A stretch of DNA of 49,430 nucleotides from NCBI GenBank assembly GCA_903835005.1, contig CAILLK010000105.1, positions 1 through 49,430 of the forward strand. The letters run 5' to 3'. The notes beneath the pieces were generated by a model. The model ran no database searches, had not been told where the DNA came from, and saw only the letters and a list, made by a program, of their open reading frames with translations. This DNA is from an uncultured Bacteroidota bacterium. GTDB taxonomy: Bacteria > Bacteroidota > Bacteroidia > Chitinophagales > Chitinophagaceae. A program made the translations under genes and the position numbers. This document shows, in pieces, positions 25,499 through 34,796 of the stretch (its first letter is position 1; every line of letters begins with the position of its first letter).

Positions 25499-26782
25499 TT
25501 AATTCCCCAGTTCCGGATACATCGGGAAGCCGGTCATGAATTCATTGACCTCGCCCTTAATGGTTTTTAACAGTTGCTCATCATCCGGGCTCATGATTAC
25601 CCTATCCAGCCAGTTCACAATATGCTGCATGTCACTTTCCTTCAGTCCGCGTGTTGTCATGGCCGATACTCCTACACGGATACCTGAGGTGATGAAAGGT
25701 GATTTATCATCAAATGGCACCATGTTTTTATTGATGGTAATATCTGCAAGCACCAGTGTATTTTCCGCTTTTTTTCCGCTGATGCCTTTATTTCGGAGGT
25801 CTATCAGCATAAGGTGGTTATCTGTGCCGCCGGAAACAATATCATAGCCTTTTTCAGTAAATGCTTTCGACATAGCCTGTGCGTTGGCAACTATCTGTTT
25901 GGCATAAGCCATAAACCCATCCTGCAGAATTTCATAAAAAGCAACTGCTTTTGCGGCAATTACGTGTTCCAGTGGTCCGCCCTGTATGCCCGGGAAAACA
26001 GCCAGATCAATCAATGAGCTCATCATCCTTGTCTCTCCTTTTGGCCCCTTTATGCCCATGGGGTTTTCAAAGTCATGCTTCATCAATATGAGCCCGCCTC
26101 GTGGCCCGCGCAGGGTTTTATGAGTAGTGGTTGTTACAAAATGGCAATGTTCAAACGGGCTGCTCAGCAATCCTTTCACAATCAGTCCGGCCGGGTGGGC
26201 GATATCTGCCATTACCAGCGCTCCCGCTTTATCTGCTATAGCCCGTACGCGTGCATAATCCCAGTCCCGGCTATAGGCCGATGCACCGCAAATTATTAGC
26301 TTGGGTTTGTGAGCAAGAGCTTTCTGTTCCATATCATCATAATCAACAAGACCGGTTTCTTTTACTACACCGTAATGATATGCCTTATAGAGCTTGCCCG
26401 AAGCGCTTACAGGTGAGCCATGAGTAAGGTGGCCGCCCATACTCAGGTCAAGGCCAAGTATGGCATCGCCGGGTTGCAATACAGCAATGTAAACTGCAGT
26501 GTTGGCCTGGCTGCCGCTGTGTGGCTGCACATTGGCAAAGTCAACATTAAACATTTCTTTGGCCCTGTCAATGGCTAGTTGTTCACTTTTGTCCACCACC
26601 TCGCAACCGCCATAGTAACGCCTTCCCGGATACCCTTCGGCGTATTTGTTTGTCATAACACTGCCCATAGCCTGCATAACCTGCATGCTGGTAAAGTTTT
26701 CAGAGGCTATGAGCTCCAGGCCGCGGCGCTGGCGCTCCAGTTCTTCATGTATCAGATCAAATATGGCGGTATCGCGTTGCAT
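25499..26782 (-). CDS. glyA: Serine hydroxymethyltransferase
   Basis: A 427-residue PLP enzyme that interconverts serine and glycine and charges tetrahydrofolate with a one-carbon unit. [10 protein letters not shown] is near 20-29, [13 protein letters not shown] near 49-61, and the PLP lysine lies in [14 protein letters not shown]. The length is normal for SHMT. A TAnnTTTG box is 18 bases upstream. It converges with the SprT-like gene across the palindrome. Confidence 0.97.
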   Translation of the reverse strand: MQRDTAIFDLIHEELERQRRGLELIASENFTSMQVMQAMGSVMTNKYAEGYPGRRYYGGCEVVDKSEQLAIDRAKEMFNVDFANVQPHSGSQANTAVYIAVLQPGDAILGLDLSMGGHLTHGSPVSASGKLYKAYHYGVVKETGLVDYDDMEQKALAHKPKLIICGASAYSRDWDYARVRAIADKAGALVMADIAHPAGLIVKGLLSSPFEHCHFVTTTTHKTLRGPRGGLILMKHDFENPMGIKGPKGETRMMSSLIDLAVFPGIQGGPLEHVIAAKAVAFYEILQDGFMAYAKQIVANAQAMSKAFTEKGYDIVSGGTDNHLMLIDLRNKGISGKKAENTLVLADITINKNMVPFDDKSPFITSGIRVGVSAMTTRGLKESDMQHIVNWLDRVIMSPDDEQLLKTIKGEVNEFMTGFPMYPELGN

Positions 26783-26800
26783 AATTTATTTTTTGGCTGG

Positions 26801-26808
26801 CAAAGATA
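26801..26808 (-). promoter_or_regulatory. -7 box TATCTTTG before glyA
   Basis: Exact TAnnTTTG match on the - strand, 18 bases from the glyA ATG. No TTG at the -33 spacing. Confidence 0.42.
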
Positions 26809-26997
26809 ATACTTGGCTTCTGTTTATTGGAATATGTATCAGAGTAATTATTTTGGGTGTTCTGAAGTATACGAACAGGTGAATAAATTTGGTATACCTT
26901 TCAATGTGCTGATTGTTTCAGATGTGATTGAGAACGGAGGAAAAATAGTATTTATCAACTTACCTCTTATCAACTTATCACCGTATCTTGTAACCCG

Positions 26998-27831
26998 ATG
27001 GTAAATGTTGGCCAATATAATACGCTGAGAGTAGTTAAAGCTGTTGATTTCGGGATGTACCTGGATGGAGGCGTTGGGGAAGAAATTCTGCTTCCTAAAA
27101 GGTTTGTACCTGAGGGATTAAATCCCGATGATGAAATCACTGTTTTTGTTTATCATGATAATGACGGCAGGCTGATAGCAACCACGCAGCAGCCCTTTGC
27201 AGTAGTGGGGGAGATAGCTATGATGGAAGTTACTGACGTAAATGCATCAGGCGCTTTCCTGAAATGGGGGATAATGAAGGATGTATTTGTGCCCATTGCC
27301 CTGCAGGAGAAAAGAATGAGGCCGGGAGACAGAAGGCTGGTTAGGCTTTTTATAGATGAGCGTACAGGCAGGGTAACGGCTACTGAAAAAATAGATAAAT
27401 ACCTCAGTAATTACGAACTTACCGTAAAAGAACATGACCCGGTAGATCTGGTCGTTTATCAGAAAACCGATATAGGCTATAAGGTTATTGTCAACAGCAG
27501 GCACATGGGTGTTATACACACCAATGAAATGTTCCGGGAACCGGAGATTGGCGAAAAACTAAAGGGATTTGTAAAACATGTCCGGCCCGATCATAAACTG
27601 GATATCTCGCCAGGCAGCAAAGGCTATGCAAAGGTGCAGGATGAAGAAGGTAAAATAATGAAGCTTCTCAAAGACAACAACGGCTATCTGCCCTATAACG
27701 ATAAATCAAGCCCCGAAGATATCTACTCCTTCTTTGGCATGAGCAAGAAAACCTTTAAAATGACTATGGGTGCAATGTTTAAGAAAAAGCTGATCACATT
27801 TACGCAGACTGGTACTAAGCTGGAGGAATAA
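26998..27831 (+). CDS. cvfB: S1-domain RNA-binding protein CvfB
   Basis: A 277-residue protein with tandem S1-type folds. The N-terminal VGQYNTLRVVKAVDFGMYL, VGEEILLPKRFVPEG, WGIMKDVFVPIALQEKRM and MGVIHTNEMF segments and the C-terminal winged-helix part (DIYSFFGMSKKTFKMTMGAM) are those of CvfB, a virulence/stress factor in Staphylococcus that binds RNA. Its targets here are unknown. It converges on the beta-propeller gene, leaving only six bases, and no terminator is seen. Confidence 0.88.
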   Translation: MVNVGQYNTLRVVKAVDFGMYLDGGVGEEILLPKRFVPEGLNPDDEITVFVYHDNDGRLIATTQQPFAVVGEIAMMEVTDVNASGAFLKWGIMKDVFVPIALQEKRMRPGDRRLVRLFIDERTGRVTATEKIDKYLSNYELTVKEHDPVDLVVYQKTDIGYKVIVNSRHMGVIHTNEMFREPEIGEKLKGFVKHVRPDHKLDISPGSKGYAKVQDEEGKIMKLLKDNNGYLPYNDKSSPEDIYSFFGMSKKTFKMTMGAMFKKKLITFTQTGTKLEE

Positions 27832-27837
27832 TGATGA

Positions 27838-29559
27838 TTATTCCTTGATCATATCTAATACAATTCGTTTGCCGTCATTATCTGTTATAATTGCCATATA
27901 GGTACCAGGGCTGAATTGTTTGGTATCCACTGTTTGTTTATCATTCATTATCGAACTGCTGTAAACCTGTTTCCCCATCATGTTAAAGATAGTTAGTTTA
28001 CTCCCTGCTTCAGCATTCATAATAATAATTTCATTTGTTGAGGGATTAGGGTAAAGATATACCTGGTTTATGCCGTTTGTTATTACTGGCTGTGTACCTA
28101 AACTTGGTTCACTGTCCGAACAACCTCCTGATGCATAATTATATTTAGCTACAAAGGCCACTTCTGTGCCCCCTGAATAAACAAGCGTATCAGCGCCGAA
28201 AACCGGGTAACCATGATAATCACCAGAAATATAGAAATTTCCTTTTCTGTCTACGGCAATAGCGCTTGCATCGTCGCCACCACATTGTGTAGGTAGGGCT
28301 GTAAGAAAGTTGCCATCATTATCATACTGCACAATAAACATAGGTTCCCAGCACAATCCCCATCCTCCAGCAGTGGTGGTGGTAGTATGTGTGCCAAAAT
28401 GCATTATATAACCAGGGTTTGCAAACCCCGACATATTCTGCCCGCCGCATACCCATACATTGCCGCAGTAATCCAACACAATATCGTAGCCCAAATCAGT
28501 TGAATCTCCTCCGTCAGATCTGGCCCATAAAACATTTCCAATCGAACTCAATTTGGCAACAAAAGCATCTCCTCCGGGAAAAAAACCACTGCCTCCCCGA
28601 TCCACCAAGGTGTCTGTTCCCCAAATTATACTTGAATCCAGACCACCGGTGAGGTAAATATTTTCAAGATTATCTGTCGCCATTCCATAAACCTGTGTAT
28701 AATGGTTCATGCTTTTAGCCCACAAACACACACCACTGCTATCGTATTCTGCCAGAAAATTCAATGAATCTCTTAGCAGGTGCCCACCCACATACATGGT
28801 ATCAGAATTATACTGACCGGCAATATAAATATCTGATTTATTGCTGACGGATAAAGTATTAACCCTTTCGCTTTTTTTACCCCCAAAACTTTTCGCCCAT
28901 ACAGGTGTCCCTGATGAAGTAAATTTCGCAACAAATATATCGCTGCTGTCGCCTGATGGATTGGAGTTGGTAAGTGTCGAACTTCCAATGGTTAATGTCG
29001 GGTTACTAAAATCACCGGCGACAAATATATTCCCCGCTCCATCCAGACCAATACCACCAGTAGCGAAACATATTGAATCACCGGCGAAATATTTTACCCA
29101 CAGCGCCCTGCCGGAAGGTGAAACTTTCAGAATAAAATAATTCGAAGCCATTGGATTTGAAATAGTAATCGTATCTATAGAAAATGTGTTATACCAGAAT
29201 GTTCCGTAAACATACAAATTGCCTGTAGTGTCAGTTGCTATGCTGTTCGGAAAAGCCACTGTGCCGACTGTTCCTAATACCCATAGATAATTCCCATTAG
29301 AATCAGTTTTTGTTATAACCATCTGGCCCCCGGTGCAGTGGTGAAGTACACATGTTCCGAAAATTACACTGTCGGTAATTGAGCCGGAAGAAAAATAACC
29401 AGCTTCGTAAAAATGCCCGTTTGGATCTGGCATAATCGAATTAATTTCAACCTCTCCAGATGCCGCTGCACCAAGCGCCCATTTCCAACCCTGGGCCTGA
29501 ACATGGATGGAACAAAAAATACTTGCAGATAAAATAAAACTTGTAATCAGATATTTCAT
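27838..29559 (-). CDS. Secreted SBBP-type beta-propeller protein with T9SS type A sorting domain
   Basis: A 573-residue protein with signal peptide MKYLITSFILSASIFCSIHVQAQG. The body is a series of about 45-60 residue units of the SBBP kind, each with a phrase like DGAGNIFVAGDF, DNLENIYLTGGL or DRKGNFYISGDY next to FVAKFTSSG-type strands. The last 75 residues are a T9SS type A sorting domain: VYLYPNPST, LTIFNMMGKQVYSS and the ending PGTYMAIITDNDGKRIVLDMIKE. It is probably exported by the T9SS and either released or attached at the cell surface. No enzymatic motif is seen; the function is unknown. Confidence 0.87.
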   Translation of the reverse strand: MKYLITSFILSASIFCSIHVQAQGWKWALGAAASGEVEINSIMPDPNGHFYEAGYFSSGSITDSVIFGTCVLHHCTGGQMVITKTDSNGNYLWVLGTVGTVAFPNSIATDTTGNLYVYGTFWYNTFSIDTITISNPMASNYFILKVSPSGRALWVKYFAGDSICFATGGIGLDGAGNIFVAGDFSNPTLTIGSSTLTNSNPSGDSSDIFVAKFTSSGTPVWAKSFGGKKSERVNTLSVSNKSDIYIAGQYNSDTMYVGGHLLRDSLNFLAEYDSSGVCLWAKSMNHYTQVYGMATDNLENIYLTGGLDSSIIWGTDTLVDRGGSGFFPGGDAFVAKLSSIGNVLWARSDGGDSTDLGYDIVLDYCGNVWVCGGQNMSGFANPGYIMHFGTHTTTTTAGGWGLCWEPMFIVQYDNDGNFLTALPTQCGGDDASAIAVDRKGNFYISGDYHGYPVFGADTLVYSGGTEVAFVAKYNYASGGCSDSEPSLGTQPVITNGINQVYLYPNPSTNEIIIMNAEAGSKLTIFNMMGKQVYSSSIMNDKQTVDTKQFSPGTYMAIITDNDGKRIVLDMIKE

Positions 29560-29718
29560 TCAACTGGTTTTTGTTGTTTGCTATTGCCTTCCCTTGAGCT
29601 TGTTCTGATAGAAAATTTAATGATATACAATGCCATTTTATAACAGTTACAATTAAAGACATAAATTCTTGAAATTAGGTTGGGAAAGGCTATGAATATC
29701 ATTTTAAATACCGGATAT

Positions 29719-30495
29719 CTATAATCCGGCATAGTAATCATACCCCTGCTCAAACCAATAATCTTTTGGCTTGTCATTACTGAAATACATCAGGCCGATT
29801 CGCTTCAGATGCTTAATGCCATACTTGACAGGAATGATAAGACGCAGCGGATATCCTTGTTCCTGTGGCAATGGCTCACCGTTCATTTCATAAGCGAGTA
29901 TGGTTTGCGGTTGCAACATACTGGGCATATCGTTACCCACATAATAGGTTTCATCGGGGGTAATCATACCTACGAACTTAAGGCTCATCTGAGTGGCGAG
30001 ATTATATTTTTTCATGAAATCACTGAACCGAACCCCTCCCCACCAGGTTACCTGGCTCCATCCTTCAACGCATTTAAAATCGAACACAACTTCTGTTTTA
30101 GGTAAGGCCTTGAGATCATCCAATGAAACCAGTATTGTGTCGCCCGGACTGCGGACCACTTGCAGCCGCCAGGTGGTATCCAATTCACCATCCATACCAA
30201 TGTCGCCATTCTGCCTCACATCGGCAGCTGCATCCGTTTTCCTGAAAACTTTTGCTTCACGCGATCTGGAGTAAAATAGACTAAACAACTTTTCATTGGC
30301 CTCCAGTACATTCCTCAATGTAGGTTGTACATCATTGGCAACAGGAGGCTGATTATACAAGCGGGCAAATGCCAGGCAACCCATAGAAAAGCAAATGATA
30401 AATACGCTGAAAGCCAGTAAAGTCCGGCGTTTGATCTGCCGTTCTGTTAATTCGCCACTGCCGAACTGATATTTACCTGGTCTTTTAGTTTTCAT
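29719..30495 (-). CDS. Membrane-anchored molybdopterin oxidoreductase (sulfite-oxidase fold, MsrP/YedY-like)
   Basis: A 258-residue protein with a single N-terminal helix (about 27-45) preceded by KRRTLL, a weak twin-arginine-like motif. The catalytic domain carries the molybdenum-ligand cysteine C142 in FDFKCVEGWSQV, followed by TWWGGVRFSDF. YPLRLIIPVKYGIKHLKRI is typical of the family. MsrP repairs methionine sulfoxide in the periplasm with electrons from a cytochrome b partner. The gene overlaps the cytochrome b gene by 11 bases, so a two-part system is likely. The substrate is not proven. Confidence 0.85.
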   Translation of the reverse strand: MKTKRPGKYQFGSGELTERQIKRRTLLAFSVFIICFSMGCLAFARLYNQPPVANDVQPTLRNVLEANEKLFSLFYSRSREAKVFRKTDAAADVRQNGDIGMDGELDTTWRLQVVRSPGDTILVSLDDLKALPKTEVVFDFKCVEGWSQVTWWGGVRFSDFMKKYNLATQMSLKFVGMITPDETYYVGNDMPSMLQPQTILAYEMNGEPLPQEQGYPLRLIIPVKYGIKHLKRIGLMYFSNDKPKDYWFEQGYDYYAGL

Positions 30496-31372
30496 TTTTT
30501 ACATTTTCATCATTACTTAGGTTATTCTCTACAGAATTCAGTTCTTTTAAATCCGGTTGACTTTCCGGCAACTCTTTTATCCCTGCTACTTCTGGTATTT
30601 CTGCTTCTGTATGTGTTTCAGAATATAAAGGTTCAATAACTGTAACAGGGAGATCTGATTGTTCTGGTTGAGCAGTTACAGCTGGTTCCACCCCAGCTAC
30701 AGATGTTGCAACGGATTTAGGTTGACGTATAATTTCAAAGCCGGTTATCATGGCCTGAAAATTATTCCAGCCGGCAAGTATCACCTGAATTACATGCACC
30801 AGGAAAAACAGAACATAACCTATGGTAAGGATAAAATGCTCCACGCGTGCTGCCTCGTAACCGCCGCATAATGCACACAGCCAGCCCAGCTGAACAGGTT
30901 TATAAACAGCAAGGCCGGTGATCAGTGAACCGATGCCCATTATAATAATTGCAGTATATGCAATGCGTTGGGCCGCATTATATTTATCCTGCGGTGGTGC
31001 TGTTTTGCGTATGTGCAGATCGTGCAGCACTACCTGCCAGGCTTCCTTAAATGATCGCCTGTCGGGCAGCAGGTATCGCCATTCGCCCGAAAAGATGGTG
31101 TAACTCACATATAAAAAACCATTCAGAAAAAACCACCACATAAAGAAGAAATGGAAGGCCATACCGGTGGATAGTTTGTGGTCTATGTGTAGTGTATCAT
31201 AAAACGAATCGGGGAAAAATTTGAGTAGTGTTTTATCTCCCCAGCCCAGTTTATAAATATCGTTGGCCCAGTAAATCAGCAGTCCGCTCCATATCATTAC
31301 AGAGAGCACCGGAAAGTTGATCCAGTGAAACCAGCGTATTGCAAGAGGGTGTTTATTGACTATGCGTTTCAT
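30485..31372 (-). CDS. Membrane cytochrome b subunit (b561/DUF4405-like), partner of the molybdoenzyme
   Basis: About 295 residues from the ATG at 31372 (MKRIVNKHPLAI); a GTG at 31441 would add residues of doubtful value. Four or five membrane helices hold heme-type histidines in KHPLAIRWFHW, DHKLSTGMAFHF and EHFILTIGYVLFFLVH. It should pass electrons from the quinone pool to the molybdenum protein encoded next to it. The last 80 residues (about 215-295) form an acidic, proline- and serine-rich tail with no predicted fold (SVATSVAG to DENVKNEN), which is unusual for this type of subunit. Confidence 0.82.
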   Translation of the reverse strand: MKRIVNKHPLAIRWFHWINFPVLSVMIWSGLLIYWANDIYKLGWGDKTLLKFFPDSFYDTLHIDHKLSTGMAFHFFFMWWFFLNGFLYVSYTIFSGEWRYLLPDRRSFKEAWQVVLHDLHIRKTAPPQDKYNAAQRIAYTAIIIMGIGSLITGLAVYKPVQLGWLCALCGGYEAARVEHFILTIGYVLFFLVHVIQVILAGWNNFQAMITGFEIIRQPKSVATSVAGVEPAVTAQPEQSDLPVTVIEPLYSETHTEAEIPEVAGIKELPESQPDLKELNSVENNLSNDENVKNEN

Positions 31373-31452
31373 AAAATTGACGTACTTCCAGATTGCATCA
31401 TATAAAAGTAGGTAAAAGAGACATAAAATAAGAGTACCCACTCTTTTGTTAA

Positions 31453-31460
31453 CAAAAATA
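31453..31460 (-). promoter_or_regulatory. -7 box TATTTTTG for the cytochrome b gene
   Basis: Exact TAnnTTTG match on the - strand, 80 bases before the ATG at 31372 and 11 before the alternative GTG. No TTG at the -33 spacing. Confidence 0.35.
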
Positions 31461-31500
31461 TTCCTTTGAATTCATTTCAGATAAAATACTACCTTAGGCT

Positions 31501-32616
31501 GTGCGCTCCCTGATTTCTCATTTTAACCATGTTATTGCTACTTACGAAGGAAAGGTGCCCCTGGTTCATTTCCTGAAAAATTACTTTAAACTTCATCCGG
31601 TTCTTGGCAGCAGGGACAGAAAGCTGATTTCTGCCATGGTTTATAGTTGGTACCGGTGCAGCAAAGCAGTAGGTAATGATGATTGGCTAAAAGGCGTAAT
31701 GACGGAATGGCTAAATGAAAAGATTTGGACAAGTAAATCTTTTATTGAATGGCTTAAAGAGGTTCATCCGGAAGCCTTATTGGACCTGATGGCATTGTTC
31801 CCATTCGATTTTGTACTATCCGATGGCATAGCAAAAACTGAATGGCTGGGATCAATGCTGGAGCAACCCGAATTGTTTATAAGAATCAGGAAGGAAAAAG
31901 CTTTGCTGATACAGTTATTGGAAAAGGCAGGAATCACTTATACATTCATTACAGGCAATTGCCTGGCATTGCCTAATGGCGCAAAGATTGATTCGATTCT
32001 CCCTGAGGATTGTTATGCAGTGCAGGATACCTCTTCGCAACAGACAGGAACTTATTTTAGGCCCCGAAAAAATGAATTGTGGTATGACTGCTGTTCCGGA
32101 GCAGGCGGAAAATCACTGCTACTCAAAGATCTCGAGCCTGGAGTGCGGCTGACGGTAAGTGACAAGCGGGAAAGCATCATTCATAATCTGCAGCAAAGGT
32201 TCAGGCTGTATAAGCATGATTTGCCTGTAGCACATGTTACAGATGCTGCAAGCCAGGCATTGCTGGACAAGGCGCTGGGCACCAAAAAATTTGATAACAT
32301 CATATGCGATGCGCCCTGCAGCGGTTCCGGTACCTGGGCCAGGACACCGGAACAACTGTATTTTTTTAAGTCGGAATCTTTACCGGAATTCGCTTCATTG
32401 CAAACCAACATTGCAGCTAATGTGTCCCGGCACTTGAAACCTGGTGGCAGATTGATTTACATAACCTGCTCTGTTTTCCGTTGGGAAAATGAAATGGTGG
32501 TGGAGGCAATAGCTAATAATTCCGGACTGGAGCTTATTAGTTCACAAATCATCAATGGGATAAAAAATCATGCAGATAGTATGTATCTTGCCGAAATGAT
32601 AAGCTACCAACATTAA
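31501..32616 (+). CDS. RsmB/NOP2-family RNA cytosine-C5 methyltransferase
   Basis: A 371-residue protein with a GTG start. The methyltransferase domain holds YDCCSGAGGKSLLL (SAM motif I), the catalytic motif IV cysteine in CDAPCSGSGTW and the second cysteine in YITCSVF. An upstream QDTSSQQTG motif completes the RsmB/RsmF/Nol1 pattern. It methylates cytosine C5 in rRNA or tRNA, but the site cannot be read from the sequence. An N-terminal helical region resembles the RsmB extension rather than a PUA domain. Confidence 0.88.
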   Translation: MRSLISHFNHVIATYEGKVPLVHFLKNYFKLHPVLGSRDRKLISAMVYSWYRCSKAVGNDDWLKGVMTEWLNEKIWTSKSFIEWLKEVHPEALLDLMALFPFDFVLSDGIAKTEWLGSMLEQPELFIRIRKEKALLIQLLEKAGITYTFITGNCLALPNGAKIDSILPEDCYAVQDTSSQQTGTYFRPRKNELWYDCCSGAGGKSLLLKDLEPGVRLTVSDKRESIIHNLQQRFRLYKHDLPVAHVTDAASQALLDKALGTKKFDNIICDAPCSGSGTWARTPEQLYFFKSESLPEFASLQTNIAANVSRHLKPGGRLIYITCSVFRWENEMVVEAIANNSGLELISSQIINGIKNHADSMYLAEMISYQH

Positions 32617-32715
32617 GAGGCAAAAACCAAAAAAATACTATCGATTTAAAGTATTATTGCCCGATTAATAGCAATTGTATGAGTGCAGTTCAGAAGCCAA
32701 ATTCATGGTTCCCCT

Positions 32716-33492
32716 TTATTGGTTCAGGGGTTTTGCCTTAAACTTATTAATGGCATTCCTTGTAAAATCACTTAATACCAACGAACCACTTATCCCAGCT
32801 CGTTCTGAGAGTAGGGTATCCCAATGGTCTGTACCTTGCCAGAAGATTTTCTTCAGTTCGGCCATGGCTACGGGGCTGCTTGCTGCAAGGCGAGCAGCCA
32901 ATAAACTGATAGCGGCATCCGCATCTTCAATTGTTTTGTGAACTTCAGCATATAAACCGTTACGAAGCGCCCAGTCGGCAGTGCGCCATTCAGTAGCATC
33001 AATTGCCAGTTGGGCAAAGCAGGAAATACCCACCTTCCTTTCCACTACCGGGCCCACTACAAAAGGGCCTATTCCTACAGCAAGTTCACTTAGCTTTACA
33101 GATGAATGCTCCGTAGCAATAGCATAATCGGTAGCCGCAGTAAGGCCCACACCACCACCAACAGCTTTGCCCTGGATACGGCCAATTATCAGCTTAGGGC
33201 ATTTGCGCATGGCATTTATAACATGGGCAAACCCGCTGAAAAATAGCTTGCCTGCTGATTCATTATCTATAGCAATCAGCTCATCGAACGATGCTCCTGC
33301 ACAAAATGCTTTTTCACCACCACTACGCAGAACAATTACTTTCACAAGCTCATTTTCGCCAACTTCTTTAATTGTATTGGCAAGCAGGTTTAGAATGCTG
33401 GCGGGCAATGAATTACTGGCCGGATGAAAAAACTCAATAGTTGCAATTCCGTGTTCTGATCTGTGCGTAACGTAGCCTTCGGTGTGGAGCAT
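32716..33492 (-). CDS. Enoyl-CoA hydratase/isomerase-family protein
   Basis: A 258-residue crotonase-fold protein of the usual size. KAFCAGASFDELI (about 60-72) and IQGKAVGGGVGLTAATDYAIAT hold the oxyanion hole, and KLSELAVGIGPFVVGPV contributes one of the catalytic acidic positions. The second common glutamate site is less clear, so the reaction (hydratase, isomerase or another) is not assigned. No fatty-acid operon surrounds it. A TAnnTTTG box is 35 bases upstream. Confidence 0.83.
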   Translation of the reverse strand: MLHTEGYVTHRSEHGIATIEFFHPASNSLPASILNLLANTIKEVGENELVKVIVLRSGGEKAFCAGASFDELIAIDNESAGKLFFSGFAHVINAMRKCPKLIIGRIQGKAVGGGVGLTAATDYAIATEHSSVKLSELAVGIGPFVVGPVVERKVGISCFAQLAIDATEWRTADWALRNGLYAEVHKTIEDADAAISLLAARLAASSPVAMAELKKIFWQGTDHWDTLLSERAGISGSLVLSDFTRNAINKFKAKPLNQ

Positions 33493-33527
33493 AAATACTT
33501 TTTTTATTTTTCAATTATATTTTACGT

Positions 33528-33535
33528 CAAAAATA
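33528..33535 (-). promoter_or_regulatory. -7 box TATTTTTG for the enoyl-CoA hydratase-like gene
   Basis: Exact TAnnTTTG match on the - strand, 35 bases before the ATG at 33492. No TTG at the -33 spacing. Confidence 0.35.
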
Positions 33536-33604
33536 AGAAAAGGAATGGATAGGAAGGGGAGACAGCACTGAAATAGGAAAAAAGGATAACCTCAAGGAAT
33601 ATTC

Positions 33605-34177
33605 CTACTTCAGCAATTTGTATCTGTGGTATATCTTGGTGTATATATTATCGCCATGCGAGTTCCAGACTTTTTCTGTATCTGTCCCGATAATCACATT
33701 TTTAAATTCGCGCAGTTCACCATATTTGTTGCCCGGATATTCTATGGTCATCCACTTGTTAGGGCCTGTTTTATCAAACCTCTTTACGATGCTTGAAACA
33801 GGTATAAACTGTTTTTCACCATCCTTGTCTATGTAAGTATGCGCAGAGTCGGTATAGCTTTTATAGAGTGAGTAGAAGAGTACAGAATCGTAATCGGTGA
33901 TCACATCCATAACACTGTCGTAGGCGTCATAGCAAAAGAATTCATAGGTGGTATCTAATACTTTCCGGGGCTTGTGAAAATAAAAATCAGGCACAACGTA
34001 ATGGTAGAAAACCGGAGCAGCCGTGTCGGGTATTGCCTGAAATTTATCAAGTGCATCGTCAATTACGTAATTAAAAACAGGTACTTTTTCCTCTTGGGTA
34101 TTATCGTTCTGGGCATACAAAGGGGAGCCGGTGCAAACCAGTAAAAATAAAACTACAAAAACAGCTGGTTTGTTCAT
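33605..34177 (-). CDS. Secreted hypothetical protein (190 residues)
   Basis: A protein with signal peptide MNKPAVFVVLFLLVCTGSPLYAQ and cleavage before NDN. The mature part is rich in Tyr and Asp (DFYFHKPRK, FCYDAYDSVMDVITDYDSV, YSLYKSYTDSAH), with no motif I can tie to a family. It is followed on the same strand by the enoyl-CoA hydratase-like gene after about 110 bases. The start is preceded by the decayed pyruvate carboxylase piece, so its promoter is not obvious. Confidence 0.7.
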   Translation of the reverse strand: MNKPAVFVVLFLLVCTGSPLYAQNDNTQEEKVPVFNYVIDDALDKFQAIPDTAAPVFYHYVVPDFYFHKPRKVLDTTYEFFCYDAYDSVMDVITDYDSVLFYSLYKSYTDSAHTYIDKDGEKQFIPVSSIVKRFDKTGPNKWMTIEYPGNKYGELREFKNVIIGTDTEKVWNSHGDNIYTKIYHRYKLLK

Positions 34178-34194
34178 TATTTATTTCAGTTCCA

Positions 34195-34761
34195 TTACGA
34201 GATATTGGTATTGACCAATGTACCTGCCGGTAATTCAATATTTACAATCTCATCAAAGGTAGCAGTAATTATTGTTTCCATTTCATTGCTTCAATTATAA
34301 ACAACTGCTGGTCCGCTTCACTTTATCGTCCTTTTTCACCAGTAGTTTCGAAAGCAGTCCCTGTAGTGGCGCACCATCAGATTATCCTTGTCTTTATCTG
34401 CTTCTTTGTTTTCTTTCCGTTCTACTTTGATCGATTTGTCGCGCACATCCAGATTGCGGGTTTGCCTGTTGAGTTTGAAGAAAACGGTGCGGTTGCTTTT
34501 GTCATCTGCTGGCGATATACTAAGCAGCCGGATAAGCAGTGTTTTACCGTTGGCAATTTCTATCGCAGTATCTTCTCCATGTTTAAGCTCATAAAAGAAT
34601 AACGCAGTGGGTATGGCATCTACTGCTCAGTACTCCCTGAAGAATTTAATATTGTTTTCAAAAACTTTGGGGTAGAATTTGCAAGACAGAAAATCGTTCA
34701 AGGTCAGGGTGTTTCTGAATAAAGCTGCGGTTGTCTTAAACTCTTTCAGCGCCCGGAACAT
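34195..34761 (-). pseudogene. Decayed 3' end of a pyruvate carboxylase gene
   Basis: Read on the - strand, the region encodes the end of the carboxyltransferase/allosteric part and the biotin domain of pyruvate carboxylase. Pieces are FYPKVFE, then IPTALFFYELKHGED, NGKTLLIRLLSI, NRTVFFKLNRQ, GAPLQGLLSKLLV, LFIIEAMK and METIITATFDEIV. There is an in-frame TGA at 34627-34629 and frame changes near 34378, 34315 and 34283. The last one cuts the biotin motif EAMKMET by one missing A. No intact 5' part is present, so the gene is dead here. It lies between the tail-specific protease gene and the secreted hypothetical gene. Confidence 0.85.
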
Positions 34762-34796
34762 TTTGAAGGATGCTTATATCTGTTTTTATAATTTTA

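Noticed and set aside
33595..33606. The 12-bp palindrome AGGAATATTCCT at the end of the secreted hypothetical gene as terminator or operator
   Set aside because: Too short, without a T-run or loop, and palindromes of this size are frequent in AT-rich sequence.
34366..34602. Short + strand frames of 68-78 residues in the gap before the tail-specific protease gene
   Set aside because: They are antisense to the decayed pyruvate carboxylase sequence, which explains the base pattern better.
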